From Augochlora pura (taxonomy: Eukaryota; Arthropoda; Insecta; Hymenoptera; Halictidae): DNA of 64,000 nucleotides. The stretch covers positions 13,950,001 to 14,014,000 of the forward strand of contig NC_135774.1 in NCBI RefSeq assembly GCF_028453695.1, read 5' to 3'. Positions 53,066 through 63,880 of this stretch are shown here, piece by piece. Positions within the stretch are counted from its first letter, which is position 1, and each line of letters starts with the position of its first letter. Below the pieces are notes generated by a model. It had not been told where the DNA came from. It made no database searches and saw only the letters and a program-made list of their open reading frames with translations. A program made the translations under genes and the position numbers.

Positions 53066-53095
53066 GAGAGAAAGATAGAGAGAGAGAGACGGAGA
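53066..53095. repeat. Imperfect (GA)n microsatellite
   Basis: GAGAGAAAGATAGAGAGAGA followed by GACGGAGAGA. Confidence 0.85.
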
Positions 53096-53650
53096 GAAAT
53101 GAAAATGGAAATAATTAATTTCGACGACCGAGGTCTTTCGCCGTTCGCGAAACGGAAACCGTCGAGATTCGACGTCGCGCGTCGGGTCGAAAAGAATCCC
53201 AGGGGTCGTCCATCGCATAAATAGCGCAGGTTCTTTCGCGGAAGGTGGATCGCGATCTACGAACGCCATGGAGCGAAACTGCGAGGAAAGCCAGAGAGCG
53301 GACCCCCATCGCCGGCGGTCGAACTGAATTCAACGCCGAAATCGACGATACGATCCACTTGGAAAGAATCGACGTCGTAGTTTCGAGCCAACTACCGCGG
53401 CACTCCCCTCTCGAATGGGAACTACAGGAACTGCTTGGAAAACTCCGCCGTGAAACAAGAACAGGATAACAATGGGGACATTCCGTAAGCGTGCCGGTTC
53501 GTTCGATCGTGCCTCCAACCAGACGCCGCCTCCGAGGCGACATTAAAATGAGCAAAAGTGTTTCTTTATTAGAACTGCGAGTACACGCGGCGACTGTTGG
53601 ACCGCGTTCCGGCAACTTGCTGCCAGTGTCGATAGTTTGATAGCGGATTG

Positions 53651-54030
53651 TTTCGAATAAATAATTTATCTTGAATAAATGTTAGAATGCATTCCGTTTA
53701 GATAGAAGAATTGATTGTGTTTATTGTTCTATTATTTAATAGAATAATTTTATTCTGTTCTGTTATATTTATTCGAATAACTTTATTCTATTCTATTTTA
53801 TTTAGTAGAATAATCCTATTTTATTCTATTCTATTTCTTCGAATAAATTTTTCTATTTTATTCTATTTATTCGCAGAATTCTATATTCGAATAATTTTAA
53901 ATTGAAAAATTAATTAGTCGTCATACTTATTATTCTATTATATATTAGAATAATTCTATTCTATTTCTTCGAATAATTACATATTAAATATAATTCTATA
54001 TATAATATAACAATATATTCGAATGATTTA
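53651..54030. repeat. AT-rich short-repeat field (TTCTATTCTA / TTCGAATAA)
   Basis: Repeats of TTCTATTCTATTTTATT alternate with the palindrome-bearing TTCGAATAA (for example 53651, 53770, 53837, 53971). A hydrophobic Ile/Phe/Leu open frame over it is an artefact. Confidence 0.8.
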
Positions 54031-55392
54031 TTATTCGACAAATTCTTTAATCCAACAGTCACTTACTCGAACAGTTGAAGAAATTAACACAGAACAAATA
54101 AGTCCGTAAACCGTAAAAAAACACTTCATACTCCATCATTTCTAATGAAATTAATTATTTTTCCTAGGAATTCCTGCACGAATAAAAATCCTCATCCGTA
54201 CAAAACGTTATTTGGATAAATTTTTATCTAGGTGGAATAAAATTGTATTCGTTTAATTCTTTATCCTTTATCCGGCGTCCGAATAAAATGTCGCTCATCC
54301 CCGCTTTGACTGCAACTATCCTGGAAACGTTATTAACAATGAGTTTATTAAATCTGACGCGTTTCAACTTTGATATTTCATCCAGCCGTTTTTATTATAA
54401 ACGCATAAAACCCGCGGTCTGTTTATGACGTAACCTACGCGGTGAAAGCGACACGGCTGTACACGTTCTCCGTTTTAAAATTTTGTTGAAACCTTATTTC
54501 GCGGAAACTAATTTCACGAAATTCCTAATTCAAAAAATCATTGTCATACAAACGGCGAAATACGTAAGTACAAGTCTTGACGTTCTCGCGAAGTAACGCA
54601 CGCCAGTCACTTTTTCGCAGATCTAGGTCACGTCTTCGTTTTCATTACTACGTTGTAAAATCCGCGAGTTCACGACTCAACGGGTTGAAATGACGATTCT
54701 ACGGTGTTCATGTTAAAATTTCTGAAATTATAAAATCTTTTCTTAATTTAAAAAGAAGTCTAATAAAGGCAGAGAAATATCAAAACAGATGTAATCACGG
54801 CAATCTAACTTTCAGCGACACGCGTCCGTGTGCGATACTTTCTAGTACGAGTTTCATACAAAAGCCATAAGCAGCATGAGATAACGATCGAAGACACTAT
54901 CACGAAGTTTTCGTTCCATAGCTAATCCCGCGGTACGAATCCCCGAAGTCGACATTTAATATTTCGCTGCTCTTTACCGCCCTCGTCTATTTCCACGTCG
55001 GCCCTTATCGCGATCCACGGCAGAGCCTAACAGTCGAATAATCTTCGAGCAGCGGAAACAGCTCGAATTGCGGGCGTTAATGCTTATCGGGGTCTCCTCT
55101 CGTTTTCGTTCTTTTCCCCGTTCGATCCTGGCCCGGGAATTTTTATTCTTCCACGAATCCGCGGGACGAGCGGGGGCGAGTACGTATAACATGGCCTCGC
55201 TCTACGTGGCAATTTCTATTACTAGGCGGAGGAGCAGTCCGAGGGTTCAAGGGTTCAATTACGATCCCTTATCTGGCCGATGCATTCCGTTGAAATTATA
55301 TCCAGCGTGTAAATCAGAGGAAGGCTGCCGCCTCGCGTGTCAGCGCGGAATACGCTCGCCGGCGTCACGCCGTTATTTCAACCCCTGTTTTT

Positions 55393-55407
55393 CCCCCCCC
55401 CCCCCCC
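55393..55407. repeat. Poly-C tract (C15)
   Basis: Fifteen C residues in a row followed by further C-rich sequence; length is uncertain for technical reasons. Confidence 0.85.
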
Positions 55408-55589
55408 GCCCTCCACATCGTCCCCCACCTCTTATCCACTCGATCACGGCCGCTCTTTCTTACCCTCTCTAGCGACACGGCACCACGCGGCTTTCCGCTG
55501 TTCCTTTGATTATTCCGAGACCTCTTTTTATTCGTCGGCCGCTCCCGCCGCGAAATTCACGGACCGCGGCAAACGATAGGGCGAACCAC

Positions 55590-55698
55590 CTCTCCTCTCT
55601 CTCTTCCTCTATCACTCTATCTTTCTCTCTCTATCTCTATCTTTCTCTTTCACTCTCTATCTCTATCTCTTTCTATTTCTCTATCTTTCTCTCTCTAG
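55590..55698. repeat. (CT)n / (CTAT)n pyrimidine-rich microsatellite
   Basis: About 110 bases of CTCT interspersed with CTATCT and CTTT units. Confidence 0.9.
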
Positions 55699-57128
55699 CG
55701 AAAGGTATCGCTGGCCGTGCTTTCGGCCAACTTGGAATCTAAGGGGCAGATCAAATAACTGAACGTACGTGCCGCGACTCGAAGGTACGAAATTTGGAGA
55801 ATCACCAAGAGCGGAAGGGATTGCGGCTGCCCGGGGCCCGGTGGGACGTTTGTTTAAAATAGTTCTCGTTAGAGCTGCTGGCTGGCACTGTTTGCGCCGC
55901 TTTATAAAATGTGTAGGTTCGCAGAGGATCGCCGCCGCCTGTCTAAATGGGCCTGCCGAAGCCCGCGGGATCCACGGCAGTCTCCAAGGATTTATTAACG
56001 CAGACAGCACCGTCGCTGCACAGGCTCCTCGGCAGATGGATAAATTAGTCGACGCGTTTCCCCGGCACAACTTAAGTCGGGACACCTAATTATCTTCTCC
56101 GATTGCGATACGACAACCTCTTTCGCAATCTGATCTCATTTAACTCTTCTGCTCGGAGAGAATTTTCTGGAGTACGAAGATATTCGCGAAGAAGCCTTGA
56201 GGAAAATATAATATTTGATAAAATCTTTATCGTATTTAGTTATTCGACAAATCGTTTTATTTTACTAAAATATATCCTTTGTTAAGGTGTTTAACAAGCA
56301 CTCTTAATTCACTATCCTACCAATGATAAATATTTGAATTCTTATTTTATTGTCGGTAAGCTTGTGGAGTGTGAAATCTATACTTTTATTTTTTCAATAG
56401 CGTGTACATATATTGTCAATGAAATTTTAGATTAAAAACATTACTTTTGCAGAAGTTATAACGTTCCTTTATCTTACTACATTATCTAAAATACTGCAGC
56501 ATCGATGCATTCACTTCCCGTAAAATCTTCTCTACCACAACTCGTCATCGCATCGAACGGATGTCCGCTTTTTATCGCGACGTTCGCGAGGTAATTTCAG
56601 CCGAAGCTCGTCGAAAGATCTTTCAGAGCAGCTTACTCTTGCCGAAGGTCCTCCAGAATCCCCAGGTAGGAACTCGCAGCGTTTCTCGAATCGGCGAAGT
56701 AGCCCGGCGCTTTAAATCCACGACGGAGCCGGGATACGACTCGGTGCGAAAGAACGACCATACAATTCGGCATAACAGAAAGCCATTAGCAGAAGCGTTG
56801 CCGGCGGGCTGAAGACGAGCAGTCCGGCACAAAGCAGCGGCGCAATCGAAGCCATTATCAGGCGCAAACAAACAGTCGGCCACGTCTAAACAACCGCGAG
56901 GATCTGGGAGGAGTTGCCGAAACTCTGATCAAAATCAGAACGAGCGGGGCTTCTTGAGCGGCCGCTCTACCCCCCCGCGTCGCGTCTCCGGCGTTCCGCG
57001 CCGATTGTCCGGGCGGAGTATTGCGTTTCGAGTTTCGGGACGAGTTTCGAGACGGGTTCGAGACCCCGGCACGAGTATCCTTTGAACGGCCGTGGCGAAC
57101 TGCTAAATAACTCAGCAGTTTCGCGGAT

Positions 57129-57159
57129 AGAGAGAGAGAGGGAGAAAGAGAGAGAGAGG
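57129..57159. repeat. Imperfect (GA)n microsatellite
   Basis: GAGAGAGAG, then GGAGAAAG, then a second GA run. It underlies part of a 232-codon minus-strand frame judged spurious. Confidence 0.9.
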
Positions 57160-57632
57160 AGGCCAGATTGCGGACCGTGGAAAGTTGCGGCGCGAGGAGG
57201 GATCGCGATAACCGAGGAGAGCGCGGCGGCGGCTCGTTACCGGTCCCGAAGCCCCACCGGCGACCGGGATATGGGCATATTCTATTAGCGGGATGGTTCG
57301 CGCGGTTCCATCGTGCCCGTAAATAGAGTCGGTAAACAGATTCGCGCGGCAACACCGACGGGAGTAGAGGCCGTCGGACCGTTCCGCGTTCGGCAATTTC
57401 ATCAACGCCGTCCCCGTTACGAGGGAGCGACGAAGAAGACCGTGGAAAGGCGAGACCGCGCTCCGTGGGGCCCCTACGGCGGAACGCGCGTGAAAAATAT
57501 TCCTCGGGAATATGGAATAACCCCGGTGGTGCATCGTGCAACCCGCGGCCGGCCATAAATCATCGGGCTCGCGGCGCAACGCCGGCGCGAAAGTGTTCGA
57601 TGAAAATTGTTAACGCGAACCCTGATGGAATT

Positions 57633-57640
57633 ATTTGCAT
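57633..57640. promoter_or_regulatory. Octamer ATTTGCAT
   Basis: A perfect POU-type octamer in the AT-rich patch TTATTTGCATACATATTAA, surrounded by GC-rich DNA. One 8-base site is weak evidence. Confidence 0.2.
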
Positions 57641-57739
57641 ACATATTAAAAAGCCGCGAAGAGTGTCGCCGGCGCCATCAAGAAACGAAATGGAAGGTGC
57701 GAGCCGTTTAACGGCGGAATGGAGAGGCGCCGCGGTCGA

Positions 57740-57797
57740 AGTGCAATCGGTGGTGCATCGGGGTGCATCGCTGGTGCATCGGGGCGCAGATGGTGCG
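57740..57797. repeat. GGTGCATCG short tandem repeat
   Basis: Five imperfect copies of (T/G)GGTGCATCGG with 10-13 base spacing in a GC-rich block. Confidence 0.8.
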
Positions 57798-58080
57798 TTC
57801 GAGCGATGTTCGATTTCGAGGATGATTCTCTTCGAGAAAATTAATTCTTAGCGGTTTTATCGGATCTCTGGATTCTTTTACGCTCTCGAGGAGTTGGATA
57901 GAGAGATTTGTTATGGAATTATCGATTTTTTTCTGGGGATATGAATATGCGATGCTGTTTTTATGGAAACGAGGAGAAGCCTGTTTTCATCAGCGGTGAA
58001 AACTCCGTTCTGGGTGCGATAAAATGCTAACCGAAAATCGTGTGTCAAAATTGATTAACTTGTTGGAAAGAAGAGGTTTT

Positions 58081-58610
58081 CAGCTGTAAGATAAAATTAG
58101 TTCGACTGTTCTACGATTTTTTTTTACAAAGTTACAGTAGATTAAGTATCGTCGATTTTTATAGCAGATTTTAGAAGTCCCTTCATTTTGGCTGAGTGCC
58201 ATTTTAAAAGCCACTAATTAATCGCGTTACTTCCACAAAAGATTATCTTATGTTACAAAGGTAGAGGCTTCGCCCTGTAAAATGAGCCTAAATAGAGTAC
58301 TGTATCGTTTTCTTTCTCGGAGTTACAACACCTTCAACATTGCCAGCTTTTAAACCGGAATTTAGCTATCCCTTAATTTTGACTCTATAAAATGAACCTA
58401 ATTCGATCAACCTAAGACTTCTTTTCGCGAAGTTACAAAATTTTTAATATTGCTATCATTTCACCCTGAATTCATCGATCTTTTAATTTCGATTGCGCGA
58501 CAATCTAAATATTACTTTCAAATAGTACAGTCTCCACAATAATGTATCATATATCACGCAAGTCGAATCTTTTCCCTACAAAACAACCCTAACTCGACTA
58601 TTCTGCAACG
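58081..58610. repeat. Composite tandem repeat, period about 300 bp
   Basis: The block CTGTAAAATGA-CCTAA-T-GA, then GACT-TTCT-CG, then GAAGTTACAA occurs near 58084, 58274, 58383 and 58575. Spacing alternates about 190, 109 and 192 bases, so every second copy is about 300 bases apart. Each short interval also carries TAGC/CATC-CTT-AATTT--GA. This suggests a two-part unit that was itself duplicated. Confidence 0.7.
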
Positions 58611-58978
58611 TTCCACACCAGCGTAACACCACGACGAACATCGACGACGCTGATCCGGCCGTTCACCGTCGACTCCGGCAATCTCGGCGATCGCGAAGAC
58701 CGACGGCGTCGCTTAAAAAAATGGCAAGACATTTCCGAACAGAGTTGCGGATTCCGTGCGGCGCCGCAGCAGCGTAGGTAGTTTGGGAAGTTATTAAATC
58801 CCGAATCTGAGGAGCCCCTGTTCCCCGTCGGCGGCAAAGTTCTCGATGCGCTGCATGTTTCACGCGGGCCGTATGCGCAACTATTTGGAAAATTCGGAGA
58901 GCCGGGGCTTGTACCTCGGAGGATCAGCTGGCCGCGGGGAAAGTTTGCTGACAGGAAAGTTCGTAGATCCCGGCTGCA

Positions 58979-59007
58979 TTCGCGCGCGCGCGCTCTCTCT
59001 CTCTCTT
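58979..59007. repeat. (GC)n-(CT)n compound microsatellite
   Basis: A CGCGCG run passes directly into CTCTCT. Together with 24579-24602 it is one of two such junctions in the window. Confidence 0.9.
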
Positions 59008-59273
59008 TTCCGTGGACGCGGAAGAATCGAAAAGGAACCGGCGGCACCGTGGATGCGCATTAATCACGATGATTGTCCCCGGCCGAGAAGTAATTGCTCG
59101 GCGTTAATTACTCGCTAACGAAGTGCAGCTCCAGAGCTAATTGCTCGGGCACGCTGTGTCTCTCTCCCGGGACGGAGAACGAATTTCTTTCCGAAATTGC
59201 GTGTAAAATAATTGCGCGTCCGTCGCTTGGAAAGTTCGCGCCGAGGAACGCGCAATCTCAATGATTCTCTGCT

Positions 59274-59323
59274 ATGTATATCTATACAGTATGTGTATAT
59301 GTATATAGATATATATGTGTATA
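59274..59323. repeat. (TA)n/(TG)n-rich simple repeat
   Basis: TGTATATCTATA, then GTGTATATGTATA, then GATATATATGTG. Confidence 0.85.
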
Positions 59324-60377
59324 GCCGTTGGAATTTCCCGCCCGAAATAGTAGCAGCCGAGATCGGCAAACTCGTTATCTGGATAAAGACCTTACAATTA
59401 GAATAACGAAGAAGAGACGGTGAACTAATTGGCCGCTTTCCATTCCATAAACATCGGAATTTCAATCCGCCGAACGAAATAATGGTGCTCGGTGTCTCGC
59501 GACTGTATTATGTTCATTTAATAGCACTCCCATGCATTTTATTCATTCATCGGACGCATTAGTCCGTGAGAATTCGTAGCGTTTGAAATTCTTCTCCGTT
59601 CGTTAAATCCTCCGATTGATTCATCGGACCGGCGCGGCCGATGCTCTATGAAAGTTTTAGCAGCGGCGCTTGGTCCGTCGATCGCGAATATCTGCGCTTC
59701 GCACGGTTTTAAAGGACGCCGGGGTCCATGGCAGGAAAAAAAAATATTTAATCAACACGGCCTGCCGGCGAGGCGAAGTAATCGAATTGCGGGCAACCGC
59801 CAAGTTCTTTGATCGCCGGGCCGACCTCTGGCCTCCCCGGCTCGGGTTTCCATAAGAAAGGCATTCTATGGGCCGGTGTCGATGATCAAAGTTGCCGCGT
59901 AAGAGTAACCAAGTTTATGATACAGGCGCGCCGCTAATGCACACGGTGTCCCAAGTACAGATTAAACTTTTCGAAGCCCATTAGTGTGCACCGAGGGACG
60001 CCGATATCTCGTTGGCGAAGTCAGCGGTTAAATTCATGGGCGCGCCGGGTCTCGTGAGGATCTTCAAAACCCTCTGTAAGTATACCGAGGACCTTTGCCG
60101 TCGGAATGCTCGTAAACGCGTGGCCACCGCCTCCGGAAGAGCGGACGAAAGTGATCGAAGGCTACCGGAAGGGTTAACGGTCGCCATCAGGGACCGTTCA
60201 GGCTAAAATAGCTGCACATCGATCATTTACCAGGCACGCCGGGAGCATCGAACGTTCGCCTAAGTAACATGTATAACGTCTCTGGAAACAAGTTTCAGCT
60301 TGAGAGTTTTTTTAAATATTTCTGAGCATTAAATAATGAGCTCGCCGAGTTTGGTGCATTTCTAGGGGAACGTGTAA

Positions 60378-60416
60378 TCGGTTACAATTTTTTAAGGGGT
60401 TGCAATTTTTTAAGAG
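60378..60416. repeat. 18-bp direct duplication
   Basis: GGTTACAATTTTTTAAG is followed directly by GGGTTGCAATTTTTTAAG, in the AT-rich island 60280-61100. Nothing else in that island could be recognised. Confidence 0.8.
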
Positions 60417-61794
60417 GTACAAGGAAACATTGCCAGAGATCACTGAAATAAATTTTCACGAAAATTTTAGTCATTGTTTATAATAATAATGCACTTGCGA
60501 CAAGATTGTACTTTTTAAGAGAATTTAGGAGATCTGTGCACTTTTCTAGGGATCATCGAAGAGAGTTTTTCGCTTCAAGAGCTGTCATGGGGAAAGGTCT
60601 GAATTCATAAATTCTGACTCTAAATTTTAGATTCCATCTTTTAAAATTCCAAAATTTGGAACCACTTTATCGATCACTTCTACATTATGAACTGTTCTTC
60701 ATAGCTTTCTATAAGCTATGAAAGACAGATCCATTTTTTAAAAAGTTTTCAGAACAGGAGGAGTGAACCTGAGACATCATTCCTCCACCTTCGTAATCAA
60801 TAAATTATTACAAAAACTGTAAGGAATGAATTGATCCTGAAGAATTACCCAGACAAATTTAATCATCTTCTACATCAAATTAAAAAAATCGACAGACCCA
60901 TCTGAAAACTGCAAGAAGATAGATTTAGCTCGAGAAATTACCTAACGAATTACCTGGATAACTTTTATTCAACTTCGCTTACGCTGAATAATATATTCCA
61001 CTTATAAATCATGCACAAATTCCAGATAAAAATGCACTAATCTACGAACCTTTCTAAAACGTAAAAATTCCCGATTGAATTTATAAAATTGCCCAAAAAA
61101 TTTCTATCGGACCTCGCAGACCCCGGAGACCGTGGTACACGATCGCTGTAGCACGACAGCCATAAAATCGAAAGCTTTCACGTCATCGTCCGGGACACGG
61201 GCGTTGATCGCAAAGGCCAGATTTTTTCCCGGTGATATCCTCGGCGGACCGGAAACGTCTTCACGAGCCCCCGAATATCGCGTTTCATTCCCGATACACC
61301 TCGAGGGCCGTGGGATCGATCGTTTCTGGGTCGTTCGTTCGTTTGCTGCGTCGCCGGGCGGCTTGGCATTTTGACAAACTCTGTGTACACGGTAAAACAT
61401 TGACACCGTTTGTCAGAGGCAGGGAGCTGCACTCGGGACGAGCGCGCGCTATTGTCCCGGTATTTGTTCTTCATCAGGGGCCGGGCAGGAGAGAGAGGTC
61501 GAAGTCGCGCGGCAAGGCAGGGGATCCGAGGCGCGGATCCGAGGCGGAATCGGTCTTGACCCGGCTCGGAGTCGAGGAAATTGCCACTCAGAAAGTTACG
61601 TAACCGACGGGATTACAAAACTTATTGCACGAGGAGCGAAGGCGAAGGCGTCATCGAGCGACGCCAAGCGCCGCGGCGCCATATTCCCGACGTCTCGGCC
61701 GTCATTCTTCTTCGTCGGACAGTCTCTCATTCATCGCGAGGTTCGACGCTGCGGTTTTGCGGCTGCGTTAACGCTCCCTCTTCCTCCCTTATTC

Positions 61795-61816
61795 CCTCTC
61801 TCTCTCTCTCTCTCTC

Positions 61817-61858
<42 letters not shown>
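61795..61858. repeat. (CT)n microsatellite
   Basis: Sixty-four bases of CT with one TTCC interruption. Confidence 0.95.
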
Positions 61859-61861
<3 letters not shown>

Positions 61862-62462
61862 GTTCTCGGAGGTGGCATAAAGTCGAGGTAATTTATTCGA
61901 CGGAATGAAAATTGAAAAGTTCGAACGGCGAGCACTCTTTCCAGCTTCTCGCGTCCCGCGGGGACCACCTCAAAGTGTTAATGACGCCGTTTCACCTTCG
62001 TTTCTGCGAGCCGGATCCGCGGGAACGATTCCCCGGGAATTTACAGAGGAAATTTCGGCGATCCCTTACACGGGAAGTGCCCCGCGGAAGTTACGCCGAA
62101 GTTACCGTTCTTTCTTCCCTCGGCCCGAAGTTGCGTCCGAACGACAGGGTGCCGGGCGGGAAAAGTTCGAGCCATCGAACCGGCCTTATTACCGATTTAT
62201 CATCGAAGGAAATTAGAACAGAAGGTTCGCTAGAAAATCGGGCCTCGGAACTTTCCTATCCCCCCCTCTACACGCCAGGGGGAGCCAGCGTTCCTTGGCC
62301 CGCTCACAAAACTTCCAACATCTCGTGCTATTACTTCGATGAGGGATGATGACTGCTTCTCCGGGCCAGACACGGTCGTTTGTTATTTACTGACCATTAC
62401 GCCGCGACGTGATCGAAGTGTTCGGCCAGGCCGCGGAAAAGGAATTCCGTAGCACAAGCACC

Positions 62463-62463
<1 letters not shown>

Positions 62464-62514
<51 letters not shown>

Positions 62515-62521
62515 CAGAGAG
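62464..62521. repeat. (GA)n microsatellite
   Basis: Fifty-eight bases of GA with one AA and one CA interruption, 0.6 kb from the CT tract at 61795 in the opposite sense. Confidence 0.95.
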
Positions 62522-63074
62522 CGGTCGACGCTGCTCGACGGTGGTCGCCGAATTTATGCGATTATCGTTCGAAAATAACGCGCCTGGCCGGAACAAGAAA
62601 GTTCCGCAACTCGACCGCATTCGTCCGCATTCGTCCCCATTCGGCCGCGGCGTGCTCCATCACGCTGCCAGCGGGCCGCGTCGGGTTGACGCGTGCGGAA
62701 CTTTCTTCTTCCGTCCGGCGTTTGTGCCCTGCATACTCGAATACGGAGTTTTCCAATTAATAGCCGGTTTGCCGCGACAAGCGCCTCGGATCGCCGTTTC
62801 TCACGGTCACAATGCCCTATTATTTAATGTTCTCCTACATTCTTTAAACGTCGACGATGTTTCAAAATTATTCTGCGGACAATGGAAACATAAGTGACGA
62901 AGATCTCGTGTTCTTTTTCGATTCTCCCCGCTTTCAGCAATGAGAATCGTTCACGACTCGTCGATGTGTATTTTTCCTCGCGAGAAAGACGTAGATTTAT
63001 AAAAGTACTGAAAGCATAACTAGTAGAAATAACATTGAACTGTTAGACTTAGTATCTCTCCCTGATATTTCCTT

Positions 63075-63464
63075 AGGCGCGGATTCTTTTTATAATATTA
63101 AGGGTTGTTCCCACCCTGTGAATATTTATGTCTCTTCGTCAAAGGAACGCGTTACAGTATTTTACATACAGAGAAAGTATTATAGTAAAGAACAGCGCGC
63201 ATTCAAACTTTGTATTCTCCTTTTCACGTTTCTATAAGCTCAGTTTAATTCCCTAACATTAAGGGTAGTTCCCACTCCGTCAATATGTATCTTTCTTCAC
63301 GGCGGAGACATCAGGACTGTGTGCTAACGGAGGAAGCAGAAGTGGCGAAACAGCAACGACATGTCGGGGATGACGTTTTTCTTCGACGGTTTCGTGGGTG
63401 TGGTTTCATGTTTCAACATTAAGGGTTGTTCTTGCCTGTTGGTGTATATTTTTCTTCGCAAAAC

Positions 63465-63509
<45 letters not shown>

Positions 63510-63880
63510 AAGAAAATTGTGCCACCACAGGAAGCACAACTGACGAAACCAGCACTCAAGTTTCAGATAGAATCTTTTTCATCGTCGCTTTTTTTACTGC
63601 AGGTTAACTCTCCGATATTAATAGCTGTTCGCACCCTTTTTATGCATATTTTTCATTGGGAGAATGATCTGGTAAAATTTCGCTAACATCGAAGACGAGG
63701 AGGGTGAAAGCAGCATTCAAATTATTAATGTAATAATATTTACATGTAACATTTTCCAAGGTGCAGTTTAATTCTCTGGCGGTAAGGGTTGTACTCATCC
63801 TGCCAACGTGAAGTGACGCTCTAGAATCATATCATTAGAGAAACCAGAAATCGTGGTGAACACTCACAACATTTTCCTCA
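63075..63880. repeat. Tandem array, unit about 160 bp, five copies
   Basis: The head CAGTTTAATTCCCTAACATT leads to AAGGGTTGTTCCCACCCTGT, then AATATGTATCTTTCTTC. It recurs with its TTAAGGG core near 63098, 63259, 63419, 63618 and 63781. Spacing is 161, 160, 199 and 163 bases; the 199-base interval holds a GA microsatellite. Tails share GTGGCGAAAC/CTGACGAAACC-AGCA motifs. Confidence 0.85.
63465..63513. repeat. (GA)n microsatellite inside the 160-bp array
   Basis: About 49 bases of GA/GAAA within the third unit of the array; its length accounts for the extra spacing of that unit. Confidence 0.9.

Noticed and set aside
55240..55275. GGGTTCAATTACGATCCC, somewhat like a tRNA T-arm
   Set aside because: No matching acceptor stem, A-box or anticodon arm could be folded around it.
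56858..57556. Minus-strand open frame of 232 codons, the longest in the window
   Set aside because: It is Arg/Ser/Pro-rich, crosses a GA microsatellite that gives a Ser/Leu run, resembles no domain I know, and overlaps equally open frames on other phases. Long chance frames are expected in CpG-rich DNA where stop codons are rare.
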